A stretch of 64,000 bases of DNA, from NCBI GenBank assembly GCA_964019655.1, contig CAXHTR010000005.1, positions 186,001 through 250,000 of the forward strand, written 5' to 3'. Position numbers and translations under genes: made by a program. Under the pieces are notes generated by a model, which saw nothing but the letters and a program-made list of their open reading frames with translations, made no database searches and was not told where the DNA came from. Below, one piece after another: positions 18,047-27,600 of the stretch. Each line of letters starts with the position of its first letter. The first letter of the stretch is position 1. This DNA comes from Perkinsela sp. pyNocScin1 (lineage: Eukaryota > Euglenozoa > Kinetoplastea > Prokinetoplastida > Perkinselidae).

Positions 18047-18577
18047 CTACACGAGAGTGGATTCCTTCATGTCAGGCTGCAAAGATCCCGTTCCATCCGG
18101 GGCTTCGTTAACTCGTTTCCGGGAGGCCTCTTCGTGGACCCCATCATCACTCGACGGAATGTATCCTTCAGGGCAGGAGTAAAAAGCGTAGCATACTTCG
18201 ATCTTTTTCCTATGGACCATCGTGTTGTGTAGACCGGCGATAGCCGCATCTGCGCTTTCACGTCGCTTGTACTTGACGAAAAAGTAGCCTCGCGATTCCA
18301 TTGTTATGGGGTCGAAGTCCACTTTGATAGATTGAATATCTCCAAAGTCACTGAAGAGATCCTCGATGTCATCTATGCCACATTCCTTGTTAAAATTCGT
18401 ACAGAAGACCGTCCAGCCGTCGGCGCTCGCGACAGACTTTGGATTTCCACTCTCATCAAATGGGTCGCTAGGAATATGCAGCTTCACAGAAGCAAGCCTC
18501 TTTGACTCTGTCAAATCGCCTCCTCGGCCGATCATCAGCCGTCCTTTCTTATCAACAGTTGCACTCGGATCAGACAT
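18047..18577 (-). CDS. RBM8A: Y14/RBM8A-like RRM protein (exon-junction complex)
   Basis: A 176-residue protein with one central RNA-recognition motif. The RRM is introduced by DGWTVFCTNFNKECGIDDIEDLF, matching the Y14 pattern GWxxFVTxxxxEATxxDIxDxF, and continues DFGDIQSIKVDFDPITMESRGYFFVKYKRRESADAAIAGL. The RNP1 position reads GYFFVKY. Y14 normally pairs with Mago; Mago is not in the window. The N-terminal 70 residues and the acidic C-tail are divergent. Single-RRM alternatives (cap-binding CBP20, TcUBP-like proteins) fit less well because the GWxxF entry is specific to Y14. The gene is the last of its minus-strand block. Confidence 0.68.
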   Translation of the reverse strand: MSDPSATVDKKGRLMIGRGGDLTESKRLASVKLHIPSDPFDESGNPKSVASADGWTVFCTNFNKECGIDDIEDLFSDFGDIQSIKVDFDPITMESRGYFFVKYKRRESADAAIAGLHNTMVHRKKIEVCYAFYSCPEGYIPSSDDGVHEEASRKRVNEAPDGTGSLQPDMKESTLV

Positions 18578-18736
18578 TTAATATTTTGTAGTAATGGTAA
18601 ATGATAGAAAGCGAAGTATTGAGCATTGAATGAATCGACGATCAACAAAAGCACGTGATCAACAGAGCGGAAAGGGCTACTTTTGGAAATCTGAACATAG
18701 CTTCTACTGCTCTCTCACTGAAATCTGCGAGTGCCA

Positions 18737-21307
18737 TTACAGTGGGTTCGCGCGATAAAGATTGATGATGCAGATCGTGGATGGGGCTCTACCCGCAAGA
18801 CCAGCAACGCTCTGAAGGCAATCCTTTTTCGAGGGTAGAGCATTCAAAAGCTTGCTCATCGGGTCATCTACGCCTATTACTGTGCTTAATTCAGGTGCGC
18901 TCTCTACACGCAAATATTCCTCCGGGGAGTCCCTAATAGTGGTATCTGGCACTGCTTGAGGAATTTCCGAGGCAATCAGCGTGGCATTTACTAGAGAGCC
19001 TTCGTGCACCTTTTTCAGTAAACTCTTATTTATTGATGCGCACACGAGCGGGGCAATATCAGCATGTGATACCGAGACCGCTTCAAGACCATGAGCGTCT
19101 GCAAAGACGCGCTTGAAAAGAGCAAGCATAATCTTACCTCTTTCAAACGTGCCCCTCTGCAAATATCGAAGCTGCTCTACATAAATGTCGCGTAGATTAT
19201 TCGCGCTTGCTCTCAAATAATGGGAAATCCGAAGGGAAACTGTCGTGCCTTTATCATTGAAACACTGCTTTTGTATGTATGCTTCCAGGTCACCGCACCA
19301 GCTTACAAATGGAACATCGTCACTACCGCTCTTTCGGCAAAGCTTGGTCAGGCCTTCTAGAAGCTCAGAATAAGCAGAACAACGCGGATTGTCCTTCCAC
19401 CTACTTTCTAAATTTTTTCCAGAGCTGAGGACAGACTCTGCAGGATTCAACGGTATTCGTTTATCATGAATGTTTGTTTTGAGGTGCATATACGCACTTG
19501 AGAGACTGGGTCTATCTGCAATGCGCTCACGTAGGCCAGAGATAACATTCGCTATGTGCGGGCTTCCTGGCATATGAAGGTTTTGAAGGGACCAGTGCAC
19601 GTACAGGAAATATGCCGATTGGACCCGCTTGACGATTTCTTCTTCGCTGATTAAAGTTTCTTTCTCCGTTGCACTGTCCGTCTCAGAAAAAGTTTTACAC
19701 CGAATCGAAGACAAAAGGTCAATGAGGTCCTCGAAAATTTGCACTGCCCTCTGCTTTGCAAAAGGTAAACTGAGAGAATGCACGCGAACGTCTGGGAAAA
19801 AATCTTTTGAACACTGCAGTAATGTTGTGCTTAGCGCATCCGCATAAACACCTCTGAGAATAAGATTTGTCGGAAAGAGACACAGCGCACGCTCATACGT
19901 ATGAATCGCACGTTCTTTTTGCTTGTTCAAAACGAAAAACTTGGCTAAGCCGATCCAAAGGTCCACATGGTGAGGAAGATCTGCAAGAACAGAGGTGAAC
20001 ACATGATGCACCCGATTCACCCACATTTCACTTGTGAATCGTAACTCGAGTGGATTGGACAGCTCATATGAGAGACGCTTCAGCCAAAATATATATGCAC
20101 GTGTGTCATGTGAAGTTTCATCGAAATTCGATCGAAAGTATCGCGAATACATTGCCTGTTCCATTTCAAGATTTTTCCGGTCTGGCGAAAAATAAATGTT
20201 TTGCGCATGTGGATACCACTTAGCATCGCACATATTCGCCAAATAACACGCAGGCTTTGGCCAATGGCGTACGTATCTCATAAAACTCGCTGAAGACTCT
20301 TTGTCGATAAAATCGAGCGCAGCGAGAGCCTTTTGATGCGAAGTCTTAAACATACCGCTCAAAACAATTGTCCGGGAATCATCACTATTCCTAATTTGAG
20401 CTGTCTTTTCAAACTCGAGGTACTCCTCCATAAGCTCGTGAATACCATAGACAGGTAGCATGAGAGCCTCCTGATAGCTGCATCGAAGAATTTCCTTTTG
20501 TTCGATCGATGAATGGATTCGCGTGTTCAAAAAAGTGATATATCGCTTCCAGAATGGCATTGAGTCCGTGGCTTGACCGATAACGGACTTTGCGAAAAGA
20601 TATGAGTCATGTACTCGAGACCAAACTACATCATCTTCTGTTTGAGAGCGCTTTGCTCGCAACTCTGCTGCATCAATGTAACGCAACCAAAGATCAACTG
20701 AAGCGTATTCGGTAAAACGAAGTGTTTGAGATATCTCGTGTATGTGCGGAGGCAGGTCGTCAGTATTCGTCCAGCTCTCGCGAAGCTTTGGAAAGATGAA
20801 GGCATCCTTTTCGAAGAGAAAAAGTACAGCGCTAGTATTCCCACCTTTGATTTCAGCATCGCAGTAGTCGAGCACGTTTTCCACAGGTTGGCGAAAAAAT
20901 GAAAAATAAATGCGCCATAGAGCCCTAGTAGTCTCGATTGGAAACTCACATACACTTTTCAAAATTGGCTTCCAAAGAGAGGTGTCAAGAACGGTATATC
21001 CATAGATAAAGTGCTCGGGCATGAAGCTAGCCAAGTAAATCATTTTCGAGCCTGCTGCGCTCTCATGCTTGCTATCAGTGTTCATCGAAAGCATCGCTTC
21101 AAGCTTCGCATAAGCGTAGAGAACAATTTCGATCGAGAATACAATATCTCCTGGCAAGAGTGTCAGCAAATCGCTCATCTGATGGCGAGTATGCTCATGA
21201 AGCAAATCGTCCCCAGCGCATCTCTTGGCACTTGAATTATGATTCATGATCACGGTATTACATAGATTTCTTGCGATAAGACAAAAAAGTACGTTGTGAA
21301 GGGACAT
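18737..21307 (-). CDS. CSTF3: Cleavage stimulation factor CstF-77 / Rna14
   Basis: An 856-residue HAT-repeat protein with the Suf domain of CstF-77/Rna14, a scaffold of the pre-mRNA 3' cleavage and polyadenylation machinery. HAT-type signatures recur: VDLWLRYIDAAELR, MPFWKRYITFLNTRI, EILRCSYQEALMLPVYGIHELMEEYLEFEK, RAYIFWLKRLSYELS, HHVDLWIGLAKFFVLNKQKERAIHTYERALCLFPTN. Spacing and the order helix pair, RCSYQxAL, YLEFEK match CstF-77 better than Prp6, Clf1 or Syf1. An alternative start is the ATG at 21247 (MNHNSSAKRC), which removes a hydrophobic N-terminus unlikely in a nuclear protein. It lies 20 bases from the DENR stop. Confidence 0.8.
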   Translation of the reverse strand: MSLHNVLFCLIARNLCNTVIMNHNSSAKRCAGDDLLHEHTRHQMSDLLTLLPGDIVFSIEIVLYAYAKLEAMLSMNTDSKHESAAGSKMIYLASFMPEHFIYGYTVLDTSLWKPILKSVCEFPIETTRALWRIYFSFFRQPVENVLDYCDAEIKGGNTSAVLFLFEKDAFIFPKLRESWTNTDDLPPHIHEISQTLRFTEYASVDLWLRYIDAAELRAKRSQTEDDVVWSRVHDSYLFAKSVIGQATDSMPFWKRYITFLNTRIHSSIEQKEILRCSYQEALMLPVYGIHELMEEYLEFEKTAQIRNSDDSRTIVLSGMFKTSHQKALAALDFIDKESSASFMRYVRHWPKPACYLANMCDAKWYPHAQNIYFSPDRKNLEMEQAMYSRYFRSNFDETSHDTRAYIFWLKRLSYELSNPLELRFTSEMWVNRVHHVFTSVLADLPHHVDLWIGLAKFFVLNKQKERAIHTYERALCLFPTNLILRGVYADALSTTLLQCSKDFFPDVRVHSLSLPFAKQRAVQIFEDLIDLLSSIRCKTFSETDSATEKETLISEEEIVKRVQSAYFLYVHWSLQNLHMPGSPHIANVISGLRERIADRPSLSSAYMHLKTNIHDKRIPLNPAESVLSSGKNLESRWKDNPRCSAYSELLEGLTKLCRKSGSDDVPFVSWCGDLEAYIQKQCFNDKGTTVSLRISHYLRASANNLRDIYVEQLRYLQRGTFERGKIMLALFKRVFADAHGLEAVSVSHADIAPLVCASINKSLLKKVHEGSLVNATLIASEIPQAVPDTTIRDSPEEYLRVESAPELSTVIGVDDPMSKLLNALPSKKDCLQSVAGLAGRAPSTICIINLYRANPL

Positions 21308-21326
21308 AAGAAAGCATTCATTTATC

Positions 21327-21893
21327 CTACCGGAACTTTTCTCTCTTTCCTATTGATATCATCTCAGGAAACATTCCAAATTTATCCCCATAACGCTTAG
21401 GAATTTCAATCATTAGCCGATCAATGACGTCACCTTGGATCTCAATGACGCCTTCGCTCACGGAGCTTCCACAGCTCAGCAATTTTTTGAGGTCTTTGCT
21501 GATTTCAACCAATCTGATTTTGATCTCATTTTGATCAATGCACTGCTCTGATTTTGTCTTTTTCTTTTGCGTTGGTGCGATGAGAAAGTCCCCCATTCCC
21601 TGAATTGAAGTCACAAGTTTGTGCTTTCCACGCCTGTGCACACTCATGAGAATCCCGCGTTTCTGAAAGCTTGGTTTAGTTTCAGGTTCATCCGCATTTC
21701 CGGCTTCACCAGCGTCAGTGTCAGTAGGGATCCTCTTCGAGCATTCTTTCCAAAAGCCACCAAATTCACAATACTCATGGGGTAAGGTGCATACTGGGCA
21801 ATAATTCATTCGAACTTCTCTATTCACTTCATTCTTCAGACTTAGGCCATTTTCCAGATCTTTGACAAGTGGATCTATTTGCGAAGCAATCAT
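21327..21893 (-). CDS. DENR: DENR (density-regulated protein) with SUI1 domain
   Basis: DENR with MCT-1 promotes translation re-initiation and recycling of 40S subunits. The start at 21893 (MIASQIDPLVKDL) gives 188 residues; a longer frame would overlap the ALKBH4 gene. Family features are the N-terminal zinc motif YCPVCTLPHEYCEFG (family YCxVCxxPxEYCE) and a C-terminal SUI1/eIF1-like domain: KLVTSIQGMGDF, KKLLSCGSSVSEGVIEIQGDVIDRLMIEIPKRYG. The region between is basic. A conserved Cys-Gly-Ser segment at the domain core is intact. Confidence 0.9.
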   Translation of the reverse strand: MIASQIDPLVKDLENGLSLKNEVNREVRMNYCPVCTLPHEYCEFGGFWKECSKRIPTDTDAGEAGNADEPETKPSFQKRGILMSVHRRGKHKLVTSIQGMGDFLIAPTQKKKTKSEQCIDQNEIKIRLVEISKDLKKLLSCGSSVSEGVIEIQGDVIDRLMIEIPKRYGDKFGMFPEMISIGKREKFR

Positions 21894-21940
21894 TCTCAAA
21901 CTGATAACTGAAAATCCCGAAAATGTTGCGAATGTAGCAA

Positions 21941-22798
21941 TTATAGCTCGCTTAAGAGAGAACAAAAGTCCCCTGCACATCTATTCAATGTGTATAGTCT
22001 ATCACATACATCTTTGTGTTCCTTGATGACCGCGTCGGACATCTCCCTGAAAGTAAGAGATATTCTTCGCGAAGTCACCAAGCTTGGAGATATGGCATGA
22101 AGCCATTTGTATCGGCTATCGCCCGACATTACATATGCGCTCCTAGCAGGTAAACTTACTTTCACCACCTCTTCGGCGCCATGGTTATCTTTTTTGATGA
22201 AAAGCATGTGGGAATCGGAGAGAAGACTAATTCCAACGATTCGGGGACCCCATGCCCAAACATCATCTAAATGTGGCTCTATATGAGAGCCTCTATTTTG
22301 TTCATACTCAAGAGCAACCATTTCGATGGGATTGAAACCGTCTAAAACGCTGAGAGTTCTATCCTTAGAATCAGCGTATGAGCGTGAAACCCTTCTCAGG
22401 ATTTCGCGGAGAAACGGGGGTACTGCACGACAGCTATTATCTACTTTTATCTTTTTCTTTAAAAAATTGATCTTCGGACCGAAGTCCTGCTTTCTACGGC
22501 CACTCTGTGATAGCTTCCACCCCGGTGTTGGCTCTGTAAGCATTTCTTCTTCTTGATTTATCTGCCCATTCTTAAGTCTCTGACTGCTTTTCCATGCAGA
22601 GTCATCTTTTTCGAGAGTCCCGTCAAAATATGAAATACACTCATTTTCCTCTTCTTCAGTAATCGCATCTCTTAAGATAAATAGGCCGGGAACATCGCTA
22701 GCATCATGTGAGCTGATTTGTGAGGGTTCATACAGCTCTTTTTTCTGGCAAATTAAGCAGCTTCGAATTCGAGTACATGCGCATTGCACAGCCCCCAT
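21941..22798 (-). CDS. ALKBH4: ALKBH4-like Fe(II)/2-oxoglutarate demethylase
   Basis: The product (285 residues from the ATG at 22798, MGAVQCACTRIRSCLICQK) opens with the CxCxxxRxCLIC signature specific to ALKBH4, which favours this start over the ATG at 22942. The dioxygenase core follows: EYEQNRGSHIEPHLDDVWAWGPRIVGISLLSDSHMLF contains HxD (HLDD), then YKWLHAISP gives the distal His and SRRISLTFREM the Arg pair for 2-oxoglutarate. ALKBH4 has been linked to demethylation of actin and other protein or nucleic acid substrates; the substrate here is unknown. DENR follows 47 bases downstream. Confidence 0.9.
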   Translation of the reverse strand: MGAVQCACTRIRSCLICQKKELYEPSQISSHDASDVPGLFILRDAITEEEENECISYFDGTLEKDDSAWKSSQRLKNGQINQEEEMLTEPTPGWKLSQSGRRKQDFGPKINFLKKKIKVDNSCRAVPPFLREILRRVSRSYADSKDRTLSVLDGFNPIEMVALEYEQNRGSHIEPHLDDVWAWGPRIVGISLLSDSHMLFIKKDNHGAEEVVKVSLPARSAYVMSGDSRYKWLHAISPSLVTSRRISLTFREMSDAVIKEHKDVCDRLYTLNRCAGDFCSLLSEL

Positions 22799-23479
22799 TC
22801 GGAATAACAATTTGGGAAAGTAAAACAAGCAAAGCATAACGTGAAACGTGGAATTGCACAATATAAGTTCATGAGCATCCCCAGGTAATATTCTAATTAG
22901 AGGGAATTTCTGATAGGTAATATTCGTGCCATCTTTCATCATGCCCTTGATGAGGGCGGGTCCAGAGGCTACGAAAGCGTCGCTGATATTGCGCGAAGCC
23001 TATGGTCCTAAAGCTCATAGCTATAGAGCTTTTTCCCATGCTTCATCACTACTCCCCACCACGGTGTGTCTATCGCAGGGTTTCATCGACTTTCCGAATT
23101 CTCTGATACCTTTTCCCATACCTTATTATGTCCCATCTCAGTACTGGTGAATTCAGCATAAATTTTTTCATGTTCGATTTCGTAGATGGTAAAGTTGCCA
23201 TGATCATTAGAAACCCGAGCTAAGTCAGAACTAGAAAAAAACAGCGTGAAAACACTGTGCTAGGGATACAGTGGAGGAGGACTGTGGAAAAATTCTCGTC
23301 CAATATGCGGCGTCGCATTTCTTGAGAATGTGGGTTGCCTAAACACTGAAATATAAACCATGAATTATGGTAATTAGCAATGAAAAACCAAATTTTTTAG
23401 TTTGTAAGAGATTCATCTTTGATTACGAGCAATTATTTAAGCTTGTGAATGAATTACTTATGGTGTCTGTTGGAAGGAA
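22799..23479. other. Divergent strand-switch region with predicted RNA stem-loops
   Basis: This 680-base gap lies between the head of the ALKBH4/DENR block and the head of a single plus-strand gene. No supported coding frame was found. Two stem-loops sit at 23268-23329: ACAGT paired with ACTGT, then ATTCTC/GAGAAT enclosing ATGCG/CGCAT. The gap may contain promoters firing both ways and possibly a small structured RNA. Confidence 0.4.
23268..23329. ncRNA. Possible small structured RNA (two adjacent stem-loops)
   Basis: Stem 1 is ACAGT (23268-23272) with ACTGT (23281-23285), enclosing a purine loop. Stem 2 has an outer ATTCTC (23292-23297) with GAGAAT (23324-23329) and an inner ATGCG (23305-23309) with CGCAT (23314-23318), closing on a GCGT tetraloop. 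It lies in non-coding sequence between divergent genes. No known RNA family or Sm site was recognised and the orientation is undetermined. Confidence 0.3.
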
Positions 23480-24166
23480 ATGATTGTATCATTGAAATTA
23501 TCCTTCCGATGGGAAAGCTCATTCAGTAGACCTAAACTAAAGCATTATTATAGTGGCAATAGAGCCCATAAGCTAGCTGAAGTGAGGTCCGCCAAGGTAC
23601 AGGAGGGACCAGCCTACGCGAGACTACGAGGTATGAATGATCTCGATTGTATGCGTACCCCGCCTACTGTCTATAACCCCGGCACCCGTAAGTTCAATCC
23701 TAGAGTCTTCCATAGATACCGATGGAATCCCGATCAATCGTCTTTGCCATTTTTTTGGCGATCGAAGCACACCAATACAAAAGCCGCTGAATATCCTCAT
23801 GAAAATATTTCACTCTCTCAAAATGTGGGAAAAGTATCAGGAAGTTCTCTTTTGAAGCATGCACTAAGCAAGCTAAGCTCGCAAGAAGCTGTCTCTCTCT
23901 TTTTCAAGGTAACTCGAGATTGTGATCAAAGTATCCCTTCTAATAAGAGTACGATTTTGCTTCTTGAAGAACGAATAGTAGATGGATGGACAAAGATACA
24001 TCCATCGAAGCTCATGGAAGTGTATAAATACATGCACAACTCTAGTAAGGAGAGGCTTGAAACCCTGTTCGAGCGTAGGAAAAATCTAGATGCACTACCG
24101 CAAAGCTTCAATACAGATGCTGGGAGAAGGGTTCAACTTTTGCTTACGAGAGGACAGGATACGTGA
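23480..24166 (+). CDS. Orphan basic protein, possibly mitochondrial
   Basis: A 228-residue frame from ATG 23480. The N-terminus MIVSLKLSFRWESSFSRPKLK is basic with hydroxylated residues and no acids for the first ten positions, which would suit a mitochondrial presequence. A proline- and arginine-rich segment follows (TPPTVYNPGTRKFNPRVFHRYRWNP), then an amphipathic helical C-terminus (KLMEVYKYMHNSSKERLETLFERRKNL). A divergent mitochondrial ribosomal or complex-assembly protein would fit, but no family is recognised. It is the only gene of a one-gene plus-strand block. Confidence 0.7.
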   Translation: MIVSLKLSFRWESSFSRPKLKHYYSGNRAHKLAEVRSAKVQEGPAYARLRGMNDLDCMRTPPTVYNPGTRKFNPRVFHRYRWNPDQSSLPFFWRSKHTNTKAAEYPHENISLSQNVGKVSGSSLLKHALSKLSSQEAVSLFFKVTRDCDQSIPSNKSTILLLEERIVDGWTKIHPSKLMEVYKYMHNSSKERLETLFERRKNLDALPQSFNTDAGRRVQLLLTRGQDT

Positions 24167-24682
24167 AAAAACAAGACAGACTTCAGCATGCGTGCAAATA
24201 CTCAAAGCATTAAGTCAAATTATGTTTCGTCATAATCAGGTCTGATATCAGGACCAACCAGCTTTTTGAATCGTTGCACTTCACAGCTCTGCGATCTGCT
24301 TTTTGAAAGGAGGGGGGGGGGGCTCTGTCTTCTCAGTTTTTTGTAGTTTTCGCGCAGAAGCCACCATTAGATACGCTGAGTGTGTACACTGTACCCTTTG
24401 AACGAGTATTTACAATGTACATGGAAAGTAATGTTGACGAATTCAAGCGTATACCTAGCACTGGATTAGCGGATGATGGAAGATTTGTGAGATTAATTTC
24501 CTCTACGAGCCCGTAGCTCACACTTTACTGCCCATCTGCGCGTGGATCGATTCAAAGGTGCTCATCTGCAACTGCTTCTGACATATTATGGTTAGAAAGA
24601 TGCGATAAAAAATTATATGGATAAATAGTGGGGCTGAGGATCAGACAATACGGGGGGAAAACCTTGCACTTTCTCATCAGTT
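24167..24682. other. Convergent strand-switch region with an 11-G run
   Basis: A 515-base gap between the stop of the orphan gene and the stop of the condensin gene. It contains 11 consecutive G at 24312-24322 and a six-G run near 24652. The only frame with an ATG is a 62-codon minus-strand frame (24333-24521), judged accidental. It is probably a transcription termination zone. Confidence 0.4.
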
Positions 24683-27600
24683 CTAGCGCTTTCGAAGGCT
24701 ATACTTGCGAGAAGGCTCTGTGGTTTCTGCTGTCACAGGGGCTTCGCTCGCGATCTTTTTCTCTGCTTGAAGTGACCGCGTATTGCGCAAATCTGACTTT
24801 CGAATCTGAACCATTGAATCAAGAGACTGCTCGATTTCCTGAATACTCCGAAAGAGCGTGGTTTCACTGGTCGTTTCGAAATGTGCACCTTCGACATCTA
24901 TCGCAGGAGTATTCTGAGGGCCCCGTGACTGGCGATGTGTGGCTTGAGCAGAGCTATCGTCGAGATGTTCAGCAGGTGACTTACTAGTAGGGAGTTCTCC
25001 TGTGAGTTCTGCGTTACTTGGATTCTGCGTGCTGCGCATTTGTGAATAGCTCAGCTGTGCATCGAAAAATTCCCCTCCAGTGGAATGCCGCAAAGTCTGT
25101 AGAATTCTCTGCAGAGATTTTTCCAGTGTGGCAGAGTCCCGAGATCCTGAAAAAGCGGCTTTGCAGCGTTGCGTCGCAGACACAAGCTGGCGGAGAAGCA
25201 CTTTGTCATCTTTTTTATACAGACGAATTCTTGTCAGCTCAGGTATGACCCGTGCGGCAATGTCACTCGGCAGGCACAAAAGCTCGACGATGACACCGAG
25301 AGCAATAAACTCGTGGCAACTGCAACGGGAAAGCTCCCGCGCAACAGATTTACCATATATGGCATGGTGAATCGACTTTGTGCGACCGTCATCTGTCGAG
25401 GCGCTCGTATTCGAGCGGTAGTCAAATATTTCCGTATCGCTCATATCACTTGGTACATCATCATTCTGCGCATTAACGGAGCTAGGGTCAAGCTCGCGCA
25501 CGCACTGAAGATACCATGCATCCGTAAAATACAAGATTCTCCTCCAAATACGACGAAAATCACCCTGTGAAAAGCTTTGGCTTCGCGCTGATAACTTTGC
25601 TCGCTTCGGGACTTTTGCCGAAATTTCGAGCGTGAGTATCTCCTGACACGCGGCAATACTTGCTTTTGCCACTGCGTACATGCGTCGCGGATGGGAATGC
25701 GCAAAGTGCGCGAGGAATGAGTCGATGTAGCTTATGATAGATGAAAGCGGCTTAACATTGCTGGTCTGGAAGCGGGCGCAGTTCATCGGAGAATCGTAGG
25801 TACTCATTGCGTTTTCTTGCACCTGCAGGTGAAACAGCTCGACGAGAAGCACCCGCACAGCGGACTCAGAATCTTCCGCGCGAATCGCCCCTGTCGCGAG
25901 AAGTTTACAAACGCCCATAGTCAAAGTCGTCAGTCGCTTTGCGGCGCATACCGTCAAAATGTGGTCGCACAAGCTATCGTACTGTGCACGAGCTGCTGCA
26001 GTATCATCGCGCTGCTCAGACTCGCCTGCTTGTGTCACTGCTTGTTCGTTCGGCCGAATGCTATTGGCTACAGGAGGCAGAAAGATGCCGTAACCGAACT
26101 CACACATGTTATCAAGAAGCGCTTGGTAGCATGCATCTCGCAAAACAGAGTCCTCTTTCGAGGCGTTCAGCATACTTTGAATAACAGGAATAGTTGTCGT
26201 CGCAGTATCTCGGTTCAGCATGCAGAGAAGCGCTGTAGCCCGAACAGCCTGGGCATTGACATCTTCGGAAATGCACGAGCATCGGCAAATTTTCAGGAGC
26301 TGTAGGAAAAGACCAGGTATGGCTACGTCTTTCCGCGTCTGCTCACTGAGCCAGCAGTGAATGAGAAAAGCAATACGGAGCAGGTAAATGCGGTCGATTT
26401 CAGCCTCTCGCTCAAGCTCGGCCATTGTATCGCGCGATTTCTTATGTCGCTTCATTGCAGCAAGGCTGCTTTTTCGGGTACGCTCTGCTTGCAAGTAAGA
26501 CTCAACATCGTCCGCACAAATTCGTGATTTCGAGACGACACCTAGATTACTGTAGAGGCGGTGCAGTGCTGTGAGGAGGAGCTCGACAAGCGCATCGCTT
26601 GGAACACATAGGTGCGCTGCTTTCATACACTCATCGACAAGAATGCGAGCGTCATCTTCGATTGCGGCTGTCAGTAAAAGAGCGAATGAGGTGCTCAGTG
26701 TGTGTACATCACGCTCAGTCGCCGTCGAGAGATACCCAATGGTTTGATACACGGGTATCATGAGCAGAAGCTGCCGGGCAATGAGCAGGCTCTCGTTCTC
26801 GAAATCGATGACATGAATGCTTGGTGCTCCCTTCGGAGCCGCCTTGTTCGGTTCATGAATACGAATGGCGATGGTCTGAACTATTTTGCAAAAGTCCGTC
26901 AAGCTTAGTGCATCTGCGACCGTGGATGCACCTGTTTCGAACCCATCAGTCGACTGCGCAGCTGCCTCAGCCGTTTCAGATTCGTGCTCGAGCTTTGCAG
27001 ATAGGCGCCACAAAAGAGTGTTGTGTGTGCTCATGTGCGAGAGATCAAGCTGGACCGCGGCGTCTGCTGTATTTAGGCGACGCACGTGGCGCAGTAAATA
27101 GAGAACTATATCGTCTATCTCGTTGCTCAGACGCGAATAGTCATTGACAATCGATGCTTGTATCTTTTTGAGCATTGCCGAAATGTCATTGGCATTGTCT
27201 CTAGTGGCCCAAGCAGACAAAAGTGTTTTCGCGACAGCGCTCTGCACACTTGCGTTCGCATCAGTTATGCCGAAATGTAGATGCGGAATGATATTCTCAC
27301 CAGCGTATACCACGAAACGCCCCCAGCGCATCTTTGATAGACCCTCCCATGCTTCTCTGCGAACCGAAGGGTGAATGTCATGGACACCGCGAAGTACATG
27401 ATGCACTATGTTCGCATCGGTAGGTGGTGTTCTTGTCAAGGCATTGACGACAGCTGTACGCGCCGCATGAGCGTCAGAAAGGCGCATGACGCATAGTAAC
27501 TGTTGGAGGACATCCTCTTGTGAGATGAAGCAAGCGCAAGCACGAGCGGCCTGGTCAGCAACTGCAGCTGACTTATCGTGCAGTCTTCGCTTAAATACTT

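Noticed and set aside
17586-18182. Short plus-strand frames in the convergent gap
   Set aside because: No family resemblance; the second starts with a non-ATG codon and runs antisense into the Y14-like gene.
22926-23150. 75-codon plus-strand frame in the divergent gap
   Set aside because: It starts with GTG, overlaps the antisense ALKBH4 leader and shows no domain.
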